Below, piece after piece: positions 18,629-26,828 of a stretch of 64,000 nt of DNA. The stretch is from Thermus oshimai DSM 12092 (lineage in GTDB: Bacteria > Deinococcota > Deinococci > Deinococcales > Thermaceae), in NCBI RefSeq assembly GCF_000373145.1, contig NZ_KB890603.1, positions 1 through 64,000 on the forward strand, written 5' to 3'. The translations under genes and the position numbers were made by a program. How positions within the stretch are numbered: position 1 is the stretch's first letter; each line of letters opens with the position of its first letter. The notes under the pieces are model-generated. The model did no database searches and was not told the DNA's origin. It worked only from the letters and a program-made list of their open reading frames with translations.

Positions 18629-19124
18629 TGGTCACCTCCAAAGGACAGGCCTCCTCCACGAGGCACCGCTTGATGTAGCGGGCGATGAGCCAGCGCTCCC
18701 GTTCGGGGATCCGGCCCTTATAGGAGAGCATCCGGCCAAAGCCGTTGGTGGCGGCGAAGTAGAAGTAGCCCTCGGGCTGGGCCCGCACCGCCGGGTCCAG
18801 GAAGGAGCGGGGCCTGGGCATCCCCAAGGGGATCACCCGCCCGTCCCCCTCCCCGGTAAGCCCGTGGCAGATGGCGCAGAAGCTCCGGTAGAGGGTCTTG
18901 CCCCGCAGGAGCTCCCCTTCCGCGAAGAGGTAGGGGCTTTCCGCAAACCCCCCCTCGGGCTTGAGCCCGGTGCGGGCGGTGAGGTCCAGGTTGTCGCCGA
19001 AGCGGATGCGCTCCTCGGGGAGGGCCACCTCCACCGGCGCTTCCCGGAAGGCCTTCACCTTGGGCTGGTCCCACATCCAGCCGCAGGCGGAAAGGAGGAA
19101 GAGCAAAGGGAGGAACCTAATCAC
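18612..19124 (-). CDS. actE: Alternative complex III subunit ActE (monoheme cytochrome c lipoprotein)
   Basis: A 170-aa protein starting at GTG (MIRFLPLLFLLSAC) with a lipobox LSAC, so it is probably anchored outside the membrane. One heme c motif, CAICH, is followed by a distal axial-ligand candidate, IPLGMPRPRSF. In the known complex the ActE monoheme cytochrome passes electrons from quinol oxidation towards the periplasmic acceptor or oxidase. The start overlaps the actD stop by 8 bases. Confidence 0.9.
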   Translation of the reverse strand: MIRFLPLLFLLSACGWMWDQPKVKAFREAPVEVALPEERIRFGDNLDLTARTGLKPEGGFAESPYLFAEGELLRGKTLYRSFCAICHGLTGEGDGRVIPLGMPRPRSFLDPAVRAQPEGYFYFAATNGFGRMLSYKGRIPERERWLIARYIKRCLVEEACPLEVTNAEVY

Positions 19125-19635
19125 GCCGCACCTCCTCCACCTCCGCCCCCAGGGCCAAAAGCTCCGCCCGGGTGCGCTCGGGGTCAAACCGGGGGTCGGA
19201 GGCGAAGACGAAGACCCCATACTCGTCCAAAAGGACCCGCACGTATTCCTTAGCCCGCACCGCGGGGTGGTCGGCCAGGGGGAGGCCGTTGAGGTAGAGG
19301 AGGACCAGGAAGATCCCCACGGTGATGGTGAGGATGGTGAGCTCAAAGGTCACGGGGATGAAGGCGGGCCAGCCCAGAAGGGGCTTACCCCCGGCGTTGT
19401 GGGGGTAGTCCAGGGTGGTGTAGACCTGGAGGAAAAGCCCCAGCCCCGCCCCCAAGACCCCCAGGAGGAAGGCGATCCAGGGGATGCGCCCGTCCCCCCC
19501 CAGGACCTCCTCTATCCCGTCCACGGGGTTCGGGGTGAGAGCCTCGAGGCGCCGGTACCCCGCCCCCTTGAGGGCCCTTAGGGCCTTTAGGAGCTTCTCC
19601 GGCGAGTCAAAGTAGGCCATGAGTCCGTAGAGCAT
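19117..19635 (-). CDS. actD: Alternative complex III subunit ActD (DUF3341)
   Basis: A 172-aa protein. An N-terminal soluble domain (LYGLMAYFDSPEKLLKALRALKGAGYRRLEALTP) is followed by two membrane helices (IAFLLGVLGAGLGLFLQVY and FELTILTITVGIFLVLLYL) and a soluble C-terminus. This is the DUF3341 architecture of ActD. No cofactor motif is present, as expected. The gene lies 9 bases after actC. Confidence 0.92.
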   Translation of the reverse strand: MLYGLMAYFDSPEKLLKALRALKGAGYRRLEALTPNPVDGIEEVLGGDGRIPWIAFLLGVLGAGLGLFLQVYTTLDYPHNAGGKPLLGWPAFIPVTFELTILTITVGIFLVLLYLNGLPLADHPAVRAKEYVRVLLDEYGVFVFASDPRFDPERTRAELLALGAEVEEVRRD

Positions 19636-19644
19636 ACGCCCCTC

Positions 19645-20991
19645 CTAGTGCCTGAGCTTGTGGAAGAGGTGCACCATCTCCGCCACGGCGATGGGGGGGA
19701 AGATGCGGATGAAGAGGGCCAGGCCAAAGAGGAAGAACCCAAGGGTGCCCAGGAAAAGGGTCCAGTCCACCCAGGTGGGGAAGTAGAGCTGGGCGTTTCC
19801 GGGAAGGAAATCCCGGGAGAGGCTGATGACCACGATGACGAAGCGCTCCAGCCACATGCCCACGTTGGCCAGGATGGAGAAGACGAAAAGCCAGGTAAGG
19901 TTGTGGCGGAAGCGGGGGAACCACAGGGTCTGGAGCAGGACCACGTTGATGAGCATCATGGCCCAGTAGTAGGGGGCGTAGGGCCCGGTCATGCGCCAAA
20001 GCTGCTGGGCCCACTCCGCAGGCTCCGCGGAGTACCAGGCGATGAAGATCTCCAAGAGGTAGATGTAGGCCACCCCCAGCCCCGAGGCCAGGGTCACCTT
20101 GGCCATCCAGTCCAGGTGGCGCTCGGTGATCACCCCCTCCAGCCGGTACCACCTCCTTAAGGGGATGATGAGGGTGAGGGCCATGGCGAAACCCGAGTAG
20201 ATGGCCCCCGCGGCGAAGAAGGGGGGGAAGACCGTGAGGTGCCAGCCGGGGACGATGCCGTAGGCGAAGTCCATGCTCACCACGGAGTGCACGCTGATGA
20301 CCACCGGGGTGGCGAGGCCCGCCAGGAGGACGTAGACCGCCCGGTAGCGCTGCCAGTGCACCGCGTTCCCCGTCCAGCCCAAGGAGAGCCAGCCGTAGAG
20401 CTTCCGGCGCCAGCCCTGGCTCCTCTCCCTTAGGAGGGCCAGGTCGGGGATGAGGCCCAGGTAGAGGAAGAGGGTGGAGATGGTGAGGTAGGTCATGATG
20501 GCCAGCACGTCCCAGGAGAGGGGGCTCTTGTACTGGGGCCAGAGGGCCATGTGGGTGGGGTAGGGCATGACCCAGTAGAAGAGCTGCGGGCGCCCCATGT
20601 GGATGAGGGGGTAGGTGGCCGCGGCGAGAACGGCGAAGAGGGTCATGGCCTCCGTGACCCGGTTTAGGGAGTCCCGCCAGTTCTGGCGCATGAGGACCAG
20701 GATGGCGCTGATGAGGGTGCCCGCGTGGCCGATGCCGATCCACCAGACGAAGTGGACGATGTCAAACCCCCAGGCCACGGGCTGGTTGATGCCCCAGGTG
20801 CCGAGGCCCCGGGTTAGGGTGACGAAGAGGGCGTAGAGCCAGGCCAGGGTGAGGGCCGCCCCCACCGCCAGGACCACCCTCCAGGGCCTGGGGGTGGGCT
20901 TCTCCACCGGCTCCAGGAGCTTTTCCACCAAGCTCTTTTCCGTCCACTCCCCTTGGATGAGGTCCCGGTCGGGGTGGGGTTCCTTAGCCAT
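19645..20991 (-). CDS. actC: Alternative complex III subunit ActC (NrfD-like quinol-oxidising membrane subunit)
   Basis: A 448-aa NrfD/PsrC-family membrane protein with about ten hydrophobic helices and a cytoplasmic N-terminus ([25 protein letters not shown]). It includes the family stretch [24 protein letters not shown], where the histidine and charged residues form the proposed quinol site and proton path. The start overlaps actB by 8 bases. In alternative complex III it pairs with ActB to oxidise menaquinol. Confidence 0.93.
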   Translation of the reverse strand: MAKEPHPDRDLIQGEWTEKSLVEKLLEPVEKPTPRPWRVVLAVGAALTLAWLYALFVTLTRGLGTWGINQPVAWGFDIVHFVWWIGIGHAGTLISAILVLMRQNWRDSLNRVTEAMTLFAVLAAATYPLIHMGRPQLFYWVMPYPTHMALWPQYKSPLSWDVLAIMTYLTISTLFLYLGLIPDLALLRERSQGWRRKLYGWLSLGWTGNAVHWQRYRAVYVLLAGLATPVVISVHSVVSMDFAYGIVPGWHLTVFPPFFAAGAIYSGFAMALTLIIPLRRWYRLEGVITERHLDWMAKVTLASGLGVAYIYLLEIFIAWYSAEPAEWAQQLWRMTGPYAPYYWAMMLINVVLLQTLWFPRFRHNLTWLFVFSILANVGMWLERFVIVVISLSRDFLPGNAQLYFPTWVDWTLFLGTLGFFLFGLALFIRIFPPIAVAEMVHLFHKLRH

Positions 20992-23614
20992 GGTTCGCCT
21001 CCAGCTTGGGGTTCTTGTTCTTCAGGTGGGCCAGGTAGCCGGTGCGGGGCCAGGTGTTGGCCTCCTCCAGCAGGAAGTAGTGGCGGCCCTCCTTGCGGTG
21101 GGCCTGGATGGGGTCTTCCGGGTCCTTGAGGTCGCCGAAGTGGATGGCCTTCCCCGGGCAGACCTCCTGGCAGGCGGTGCGGATCTCCCCGGTGCGCAGG
21201 GCCCGGCCCTCCACCGCCGCCTGGGCCCGGGCCTGCTCAATGCGCTGGACGCAGTAGGTGCACTTCTCCATAACCCCGCGGCTCCGCACCGTGACCTCGG
21301 GGTTCATGAGGAGGGCTAAGGGGCTTTCCTTGGCCTTGCGGGGGTCCCCCTTCCCCACGAAGGCCTCCCCGTAGGAGAAGAAGTTAAAGCGCCGGGCCTT
21401 GTAGGGGCAGTTGGCGGAGCAGTACTTGGTGCCCACGCAGCGGTTGTAGACCATGAGGTTCAGGCCCTCGGGGGAGTGCTCCGTGGCCGCCACGGGGCAG
21501 ACCGCCTCGCAGGGGGCCTTCTCGCAGTGCTGGCACATCACGGGCTGGTGGAGGACCCCCTCTTCCGAGTAGTAGCGGTCTATGCGGATCCAGTGCATCT
21601 CCCGCCCCTTGGCCACCTCCTCCTTGCCCACCACGGGGATGTTGTTCTCCACCTGGCAGGCCAGGGTGCAAAGCCCACACCCCAGGCAGCGGCTTAAGTC
21701 CACGCTCATGGCCCAGGCGTGCTCCCCCTCCGGCCAGGGGGGGTAGAAGGAGATGTGCTTTTCCCCGTGGGCCTCGGCCTTAAGGGCCTCCTCCTCCCCC
21801 ATGACCCGGACCGCCTCCACCTCCCCCAGGTGCCCGTGGTACTGGGTGGAGACCAGGGGGTAGTCCCGGCCGGTGGCCTCCAGCTCCACCCCGTAAGGCC
21901 CCGCGCCCGGAAGGAAGAGGTGGGCCAACGAGGCCACCGCGCTCCCCGCAGGGAGGGCGGGCTCCACCCAAAGGGGGAGAAGCCCCTCCTTGCCCTCCGC
22001 CTTCACCCTAAGGAGGGGGCGGCGCCCATCCCCCTTGCGCTCCCGGGCCCGCACCCCTTCCAGGAGGCCCAGGCCCTCCGCGTCCTTTTCCGAAAGGAGC
22101 AGGGCCCCGTCCCAGACCAGGCGGGTGAGGGGACGGGGGAGCTCCTGCAGGTAGGGGTTTTCCCGGTAGCGGCCGTCGTAGAGGCCCGCGTCCGGGCGGA
22201 GGGTGAGCTCCAGGGGGGCCTCCTCCGGGGGCGGGGGTAGGCGGCCCTCCAGGCCCGGCCTTGGGGTTAGGGCCAAGGGCCGGGCCTCCTCCAGGGGCCT
22301 TCCCTCCGCCAGGGCCCGCTTCTCCTCCGGGGTGTAGGCGGGAAGCTCCTCCCCAAGAAGCCCGGCCAGGACCTCCTCCAGGCCCTTCCCTCCCCAAAGG
22401 GGCAGGAGGAGGCCCTGGGAAAGCCAAAGCCGCCCAAAGGCGTCCCGGGCCTGCTGGGTGGTCTCCAGGGGGTGGGCCAGGGGGAGGCTGTAGGGGGCCG
22501 AGCGGGGGTAGAGGCTGAGGCGGGCGGCGAAGGCCTTGCCCTTTAGGTCCGGCTCCGGCCCCTCCGCGGCCCAGACCACCCGGGGGGCCTCCTGGGCCTC
22601 CGCCCAGGCCCGGGGGGTGGCGGCCACCCGCTCCGGGGGCTCCACGTAGGCCACGGGGGCCTGGAGCCGGGCGTTCACCGCCATGGCCAGGGCCTGGGCC
22701 CCGGGGGAGAGGTGGACCCCAGGGAGGAGGAGCCCTCCCCGCTCCAGGTCCTCCGCCAGGGCGGGGAGGAAGCCCCCGTAGTCCGAAGGGGGCGAGCCGG
22801 GGAGGATCCCCAGGGCCTGGGCCAGGGCCCGGAGGAAGGCCTCCACCCCGGAGGGCTTCAGGGCCAGGCGGTGGTCGGCCATGGTTCCAAGGAGGCTTGC
22901 CCCGCTTTCCACCGCGTAGATGCGGTTCATGGGGGGGACGCGCCGCTTGGCCAGGGCCCCCCAGAGGGCGTAGCCCGCGGGGTGCTCGTGGAGGTCCAGG
23001 TCCAGGAGGAGCACGGTCTCCGCCGCCTCGGGGCGGTAGACCGGCCAGGCCCGCCGCCCAAAGAGGAGCTCCGCCCCCAGGTAGACGTTCTCCAGGCTCC
23101 AGGCCTCAAAGTAGAGGGGCCTAAGGTTGGGAAAGCGCCTTTGAGCCCGCTCCAGGAGGGCCTCGAGGCGGGGGGAGGTCACCCGGGGGAGGACGAGGAG
23201 GGTCTCCCCCTCGGCCAAAGCCCTCCGCCAGGCGGCGAAAAACCCCTCCCAGTCCGGGGCCTTCCCCTTGCGGGCGGGGTCGTACAGGGCGTAGAGCCCG
23301 GCCAGGGGGTAGGGGCTCATGGCCTCGGCAAGGGGAGCCATGAAGAGGGGCCTTTCCTGGTAGGTGCGCACCAGCACGGGTTCGGCAAAGCCCGCGTGGG
23401 GCGGGGCGGCCACGTACTCCGCCCGCCCGCCCTCCACCACCCACTCCGGCTGCCGCACGAAGGGCACCCCCTTGCGCCGTACGTTGGGGGTGCAGGCCGC
23501 CAAGGAGGCGAGGCCCAGGGCCAAGAAGCCCCGCCGGGTCACGGCCCCAAAGGGAAACTCCTCGCGAAAAAGGGTGTTTTCCAGCGCCTCTTCAAACCCG
23601 CGTCGTGCCTTCAT
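20984..23614 (-). CDS. actB: Alternative complex III subunit ActB (Mo-enzyme-like/iron-sulfur fusion)
   Basis: An 876-aa protein. The N-terminus carries a twin-arginine motif TRRGFLALGLASLAAC with a lipobox-like end. Residues 50-590 resemble a molybdopterin oxidoreductase lacking cofactor-binding motifs, as in known ActB. The C-terminal third is a ferredoxin-like domain with 15 cluster cysteines: CLGCGLCTLAC, CQHCEKAPCEAVCP, CVGTKYCSANCP, CTYC and CQEVCP. This fits three [4Fe-4S] and one [3Fe-4S] cluster. The ATG at 23614 follows AGGAGG, 8 bases after actA. Confidence 0.95.
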   Translation of the reverse strand: MKARRGFEEALENTLFREEFPFGAVTRRGFLALGLASLAACTPNVRRKGVPFVRQPEWVVEGGRAEYVAAPPHAGFAEPVLVRTYQERPLFMAPLAEAMSPYPLAGLYALYDPARKGKAPDWEGFFAAWRRALAEGETLLVLPRVTSPRLEALLERAQRRFPNLRPLYFEAWSLENVYLGAELLFGRRAWPVYRPEAAETVLLLDLDLHEHPAGYALWGALAKRRVPPMNRIYAVESGASLLGTMADHRLALKPSGVEAFLRALAQALGILPGSPPSDYGGFLPALAEDLERGGLLLPGVHLSPGAQALAMAVNARLQAPVAYVEPPERVAATPRAWAEAQEAPRVVWAAEGPEPDLKGKAFAARLSLYPRSAPYSLPLAHPLETTQQARDAFGRLWLSQGLLLPLWGGKGLEEVLAGLLGEELPAYTPEEKRALAEGRPLEEARPLALTPRPGLEGRLPPPPEEAPLELTLRPDAGLYDGRYRENPYLQELPRPLTRLVWDGALLLSEKDAEGLGLLEGVRARERKGDGRRPLLRVKAEGKEGLLPLWVEPALPAGSAVASLAHLFLPGAGPYGVELEATGRDYPLVSTQYHGHLGEVEAVRVMGEEEALKAEAHGEKHISFYPPWPEGEHAWAMSVDLSRCLGCGLCTLACQVENNIPVVGKEEVAKGREMHWIRIDRYYSEEGVLHQPVMCQHCEKAPCEAVCPVAATEHSPEGLNLMVYNRCVGTKYCSANCPYKARRFNFFSYGEAFVGKGDPRKAKESPLALLMNPEVTVRSRGVMEKCTYCVQRIEQARAQAAVEGRALRTGEIRTACQEVCPGKAIHFGDLKDPEDPIQAHRKEGRHYFLLEEANTWPRTGYLAHLKNKNPKLEANHG

Positions 23615-23622
23615 GCCTCCTC

Positions 23623-24258
23623 CTAGCGGTGGCAGGTGTTGCAGCTTTCCAGCTCCATGGGGGGCCGGATGTGGTAGATCTCCTTCAGCTTCTCGCCCAG
23701 GGCGGGGTCCGGCCGGTAGGCCAGGTTGAAGACCTGCTCCTTGGGCCGTAAGCGCGCCTCGGGGTTGCGGTGGCAGTCCAGGCAGAACTTCATGGTGAAG
23801 GCCTGGGGTTGGTAGACCACCTGCATCTGGTCCACCCGGCCGTGGCACTCCGCGCACCCCACCCCCTTGGCCACGTGGGCCCCGTGGTGGAAGTAGACGA
23901 AGTCCGGGAGGTTGATGACCCGGTTCCACCGGATGGGCTCCCCCGTCTCCCAGCTCCTGCGCACGGGGGCCAGGTTGGGGCTGTCGGGCTTGATGAAGGT
24001 GTGGCAGGTCATGCAGGTCTCCGTGGGGGGAAGGCCCGCGTAGGCGGCCCGCTCCACCGAGGGGTGGCAGTAGCGGCAGGAAAGCCCAAGCCCACCCGCG
24101 TGGAAGGCGTGGCTGAAGGGCACGGGCTGCTCCACGGGAAGGGTGCGCTGCTCAAAGGCCCCCACCGCCACCCCGGAGAAGACCACCAGGAGAAGGGCGA
24201 ACACCCCCAGCACCGAGCCCCAAAAGAGCGTCTTGACCCAGCGGTTTCTTCGCCTCAT
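23623..24258 (-). CDS. actA: Alternative complex III subunit ActA (pentaheme cytochrome c)
   Basis: A 211-aa protein with one N-terminal membrane anchor (FWGSVLGVFALLLVVFSGVAVGAF) and five heme c motifs: CRYCH, CMTCH, CAECH, CLDCH and CNTCH, the last at the C-terminus. This is the ActA pattern. It leads the operon actABCDEF and transfers electrons across the extracytoplasmic face of the complex. Confidence 0.95.
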   Translation of the reverse strand: MRRRNRWVKTLFWGSVLGVFALLLVVFSGVAVGAFEQRTLPVEQPVPFSHAFHAGGLGLSCRYCHPSVERAAYAGLPPTETCMTCHTFIKPDSPNLAPVRRSWETGEPIRWNRVINLPDFVYFHHGAHVAKGVGCAECHGRVDQMQVVYQPQAFTMKFCLDCHRNPEARLRPKEQVFNLAYRPDPALGEKLKEIYHIRPPMELESCNTCHR

Positions 24259-24408
24259 GCCACCTCCGGCCTTAGGGGCTAAGCCTAGGGGGGCGGCCTC
24301 TGGGGTTCAATCAAGGAGGGGGCGAAGTCTCATAAGAAAACCTTGGGAACCCGGCGCCACACACCCCTGTTGGCTTATCGCTCAGGGGTACACTACACCA
24401 AAAGGTTA

Positions 24409-24422
24409 GGGACAAATGTCCC
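24409..24422. promoter_or_regulatory. Inverted repeat upstream of the act operon
   Basis: GGGACA and TGTCCC arms flank AA, about 150 bases before actA and 13 bases before a much larger hairpin. It may be an operator for act or the tRNA-Leu promoter region; no regulator can be named. Confidence 0.35.
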
Positions 24423-24454
24423 AAACCCCCCGCCTTGACAAAGGCGGGGGGTTT
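24423..24454. repeat. 14-bp inverted repeat overlapping the tRNA-Leu -35 box
   Basis: AAACCCCCCGCCTT and AAGGCGGGGGGTTT pair perfectly around GACA. It looks like a bidirectional terminator, yet no gene runs into it from either side. The -35 hexamer TTGACA of tRNA-Leu (24435-24440) is formed by the stem end plus the loop. Confidence 0.85.
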
Positions 24455-24462
24455 GCTAAACT
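24435..24462 (+). promoter_or_regulatory. Promoter of tRNA-Leu
   Basis: TTGACA (24435-24440) and TAAACT (24457-24462) are separated by 16 bases and lie 24 bases before the mature tRNA 5' end. Confidence 0.8.
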
Positions 24463-24486
24463 GAGCTACGCGCTGAGGCGCGCCCT

Positions 24487-24574
24487 GCCGGGATGGTGGA
24501 ACTTGGTAGACACGCCATCTTGAGGGGGTGGTGCCCGCAAGGGCGTGCGGGTTCAAGTCCCGCTCCCGGCACCA
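24487..24574 (+). tRNA. tRNA-Leu(GAG)
   Basis: An 88-nt class II tRNA with acceptor GCCGGGA pairing with TCCCGGC, discriminator A and encoded CCA. The loop TTGAGGG gives anticodon GAG, reading CUC/CUU. A long variable arm (TGCCCGCAAGGGCG) is present, as needed for leucine tRNAs. Confidence 0.97.
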
Positions 24575-24576
24575 GA

Positions 24577-24597
24577 AGGCCCTTCGGGGCCTTTTTT
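24577..24597 (+). terminator. Terminator of tRNA-Leu
   Basis: AGGCCC and GGGCCT form a stem closed by TTCG and are followed by six T. It separates the tRNA from tsaE, whose ATG is 5 bases further on. Confidence 0.85.
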
Positions 24598-24601
24598 CCT
24601 T

Positions 24602-25036
24602 ATGCGGAAGCTTCTGGAGCGAACCCTGGTGGGCCTCGAGGACACCCAGGCCCTGGCCCAAGCCCTCCTCCCCCTCCTCCCCCCGGGGGCGGTGGTGGCC
24701 CTACAGGGCCCCTTGGGGGCGGGGAAGACCACCCTGGTGCGCTTCCTGGCGGAGGCCTTGGGCTTTAGGGGCCGGGTCACCAGCCCCACCTACACCCTCA
24801 TCCACCACTACCCCACCCCGGAAGGGGAGGTGGTCCACGCGGACCTCTACCGCCTAAAGGACCCCCGGGCCCTCGTCCCCCTCCTGGAGGCCGCCCGGGA
24901 GGGGGCCAGGCTGGTCCTCTTGGAGTGGGGGGCGCCGGAGATGGGGGCGGACTTCCTCCTCACCCTCACCCCCCTGGGGGAGGCCCGGCGGGCGGAGCTA
25001 TGGGAGGTCCACCCCGGCGAGGAGCAGGGCGTCTAG
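24602..25036 (+). CDS. tsaE: tRNA threonylcarbamoyladenosine biosynthesis ATPase TsaE
   Basis: A 144-aa P-loop ATPase needed with TsaB, TsaC and TsaD for t6A37 modification of ANN-decoding tRNAs. It has Walker A GPLGAGKTTL, the switch segment SPTYTLIHHYP, the HADLYRL motif and LLEWGAPE (Walker B-like). The ATG follows the tRNA-Leu terminator without a Shine-Dalgarno. The tRNA transcript may supply some read-through. Its 3' end overlaps the convergent thioredoxin gene by 39 bases. Confidence 0.93.
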   Translation: MRKLLERTLVGLEDTQALAQALLPLLPPGAVVALQGPLGAGKTTLVRFLAEALGFRGRVTSPTYTLIHHYPTPEGEVVHADLYRLKDPRALVPLLEAAREGARLVLLEWGAPEMGADFLLTLTPLGEARRAELWEVHPGEEQGV

Positions 25037-25483
25037 CAGGGCCTCCCGTCCGGCCCGGCCGGCGAAGACCGCCGCCACCCGCCCCTCCCCATCCACCACG
25101 AAGGTCCAGGGCTGGCCCGTGACCCGGAAGCGGTTCGCCACCTCGTGGGGCTTGTCCTTTCCGGCGAGGAGGGGGATGAACCGGGGGTAAGCCTTCATGT
25201 ACTCCAGGACCACCTCCCGGGTGTCCTTGGGCTCGCGGCTGATGACGTAGAAGGGCACGCCCGTTTCCTCGGCCACCTTGTGCAGGGTGGGGAACTCCGC
25301 CCGGCAGACCGGGCACCAGCTGGCCCAGAAGACGATGACCGCGGGCTTTTTCAGGGTGGCCGGGGTCACCTCCTGCCCCTTGGGGTCCACCAGGGCAAAG
25401 GGGGGCAAGGGGTCCCCCAGCTTCACCGCCAGGGCGGGAAGGAGGAGGGCCAGCCCCAAAAGGCCGAACTTTAAGAGCCGCAT
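24998..25483 (-). CDS. TlpA/ResA-like thioredoxin-fold protein, exported
   Basis: A 161-aa protein with an N-terminal signal/anchor (MRLLKFGLLGLALLLPALA) and a redoxin domain: FALVDPKGQEVTPATLKKPAVIVFWASWCPVCRAEFP with the CPVC active site, and the cis-proline segment VTGQPWTFVVD. It probably reduces or oxidises extracytoplasmic cysteines, for example apocytochrome c. ATG 25483 was chosen to leave a clean signal peptide; 25498 is an alternative. Confidence 0.88.
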   Translation of the reverse strand: MRLLKFGLLGLALLLPALAVKLGDPLPPFALVDPKGQEVTPATLKKPAVIVFWASWCPVCRAEFPTLHKVAEETGVPFYVISREPKDTREVVLEYMKAYPRFIPLLAGKDKPHEVANRFRVTGQPWTFVVDGEGRVAAVFAGRAGREALLDALLLAGVDLP

Positions 25484-25527
25484 ACCCCATGCTGGCATAG
25501 CGATCCTGCCGGAGTGTGTAAACCGCC

Positions 25528-26034
25528 TCACCTTGGCCGCCTCAAGCGCTTCAGGTCGTGGTCGGGAAAGATGCCGTCGGCGATGAGGTGGAGCCACTGG
25601 GAAAGGTAGTAGCCGAAAAGGGCCGCCCAGAGGGCCTCCTCCGGCCAGGGGGGAAGGGCCAGGGTCCAGGAGGCCCCAAGGAGGAGGGAAACCCCCTGGA
25701 GGAGGCCATACAGGAGGGCGAGGAGGAAGGCCAGGTACCCCAACCGGGTGAGGGGGCCCAGGACCCAGGTGTGGGAAAGCCCCCGGTGGCGGAAAAGCCA
25801 GCCGTAAGGGCGCCAGAGAAGCCCCAAAACCCCCCAGCGGCGGCTGGCCCTTACCCCCTTTTCCGCCAGGTCCAGGTCCGGGCTTAGGAGGAAGGTGCCC
25901 CCCAGGTAGCCCAGGGCGAAGGGGAGGAGGCGGGGGTCTTCCCAGAAGACCGGGCCCTGCGTTTCCACACCCAGGAGGGCCAGGGCCCCCAGGACCGTGA
26001 GGTTGATGGCCTCGTGAACGCGGCCGGAAGGCAT
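25528..26034 (-). CDS. DUF2227-type metal-binding membrane protein
   Basis: A 168-aa protein with about four hydrophobic segments. Histidines and aspartates arranged as SGRVHEAIN, LSPDLDLAEKGVR, FRHRGLSHTW and LHLIADGIFPDHDLK match DUF2227 metal-binding proteins, which resemble membrane hydrolases of the YdjM/LrgB-like group. The substrate is unknown. It lies 5 bases before the end of the S51-like gene on the same strand. Confidence 0.8.
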   Translation of the reverse strand: MPSGRVHEAINLTVLGALALLGVETQGPVFWEDPRLLPFALGYLGGTFLLSPDLDLAEKGVRASRRWGVLGLLWRPYGWLFRHRGLSHTWVLGPLTRLGYLAFLLALLYGLLQGVSLLLGASWTLALPPWPEEALWAALFGYYLSQWLHLIADGIFPDHDLKRLRRPR

Positions 26035-26038
26035 GCCC

Positions 26039-26761
26039 CTAGTCTAGCCCGGGCAGGAGGAAGCGTTCGCCCTCCGAAAGAACGTCCACCCGGAGGCCCT
26101 TCACCCCCCGGTGGGTGAACTCCGCCCCCCCGGCGTCCACCAGGGTCACCTCCCCGGCCCAGACCTCCCCTAGGCCCCTAAGGAGGCGGAGGGCGGTGTT
26201 TTCCAAGAGGCCCAGGCCCACCAGGTCGGGGTTGTCCGCCACCAGGCGGGAGAGGGCGAGAAAGCGGCCCCGCTCCTCCACCTTGGGCAGGAGGGCGAGG
26301 CCTTTAAGGAGGGCGAGACCCAGCCGGGCCCGAACCTCCCCTTCCAGGGCGTAAAAGGCGGCCTCCCCTAAAAGCCCCGCGGCCTCCCCCAGGGCCACCA
26401 CCCCGCCCCCCTTTCGGTGGACCTCCAGGAGGGCCTGGAGGAGGAGGCTCTCCCGGATGAGATCCAAAAACTCCGGCAGGCCCTCTGCGGCCAGGAGGAC
26501 CAGGGGGCTTTGGGCCACCTGGCCCGCCACCTCCGGGTCAAAGGCCTCCTCCCGCCGCCTCAGGTAGAGGACCCGGCCCCGCTTAAGGCCCAGGTCCCGG
26601 TAGACCAGGCGCCAGGCCTCGGCCAGGTCCCTCAAGGGGTAGGGGACGAGGAAGAGGGCTTCCCCCCGGGCCTCCTCCAAAAGGCGGGCCTCCACCCGGC
26701 GAAGGGCGCCCCGGAGGGGATCGGCGGTGAGCAAGGCGAAGAAGCCCTGGCGCATGTTCAC
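26039..26761 (-). CDS. Degenerate peptidase S51/cyanophycinase-like protein
   Basis: A 240-aa alpha/beta protein. The layout (LYLRRREEAF, then VVALGEAAGLLG, then NPDLVGLGLLENTALRL) follows cyanophycinase/peptidase S51 proteins. In that family the nucleophile lies in a GxSAG motif; here the corresponding loop reads ALGEAAG without the serine, so catalysis by the usual mechanism seems lost. It may act as a binding protein. The match is from pattern, not from a search. Confidence 0.5.
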   Translation of the reverse strand: MNMRQGFFALLTADPLRGALRRVEARLLEEARGEALFLVPYPLRDLAEAWRLVYRDLGLKRGRVLYLRRREEAFDPEVAGQVAQSPLVLLAAEGLPEFLDLIRESLLLQALLEVHRKGGGVVALGEAAGLLGEAAFYALEGEVRARLGLALLKGLALLPKVEERGRFLALSRLVADNPDLVGLGLLENTALRLLRGLGEVWAGEVTLVDAGGAEFTHRGVKGLRVDVLSEGERFLLPGLD

Positions 26762-26828
26762 CTCCTATACCCTTTAGGGTAGCGCCTTCCTCATGAAAGG
26801 GAAAGGGGCCTGTGGTAAACTGGGGGTC

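Noticed and set aside
20984-23614. Functional molybdenum enzyme
   Set aside because: The ActB N-terminal half lacks the cofactor-binding cysteine/selenocysteine region and the usual first Fe-S motif; the context is alternative complex III.
23615-23929. Longer start for actB reaching into actA
   Set aside because: The extra residues are Pro/Gly-rich shadow of the actA heme gene; ATG 23614 has AGGAGG and starts the real protein.
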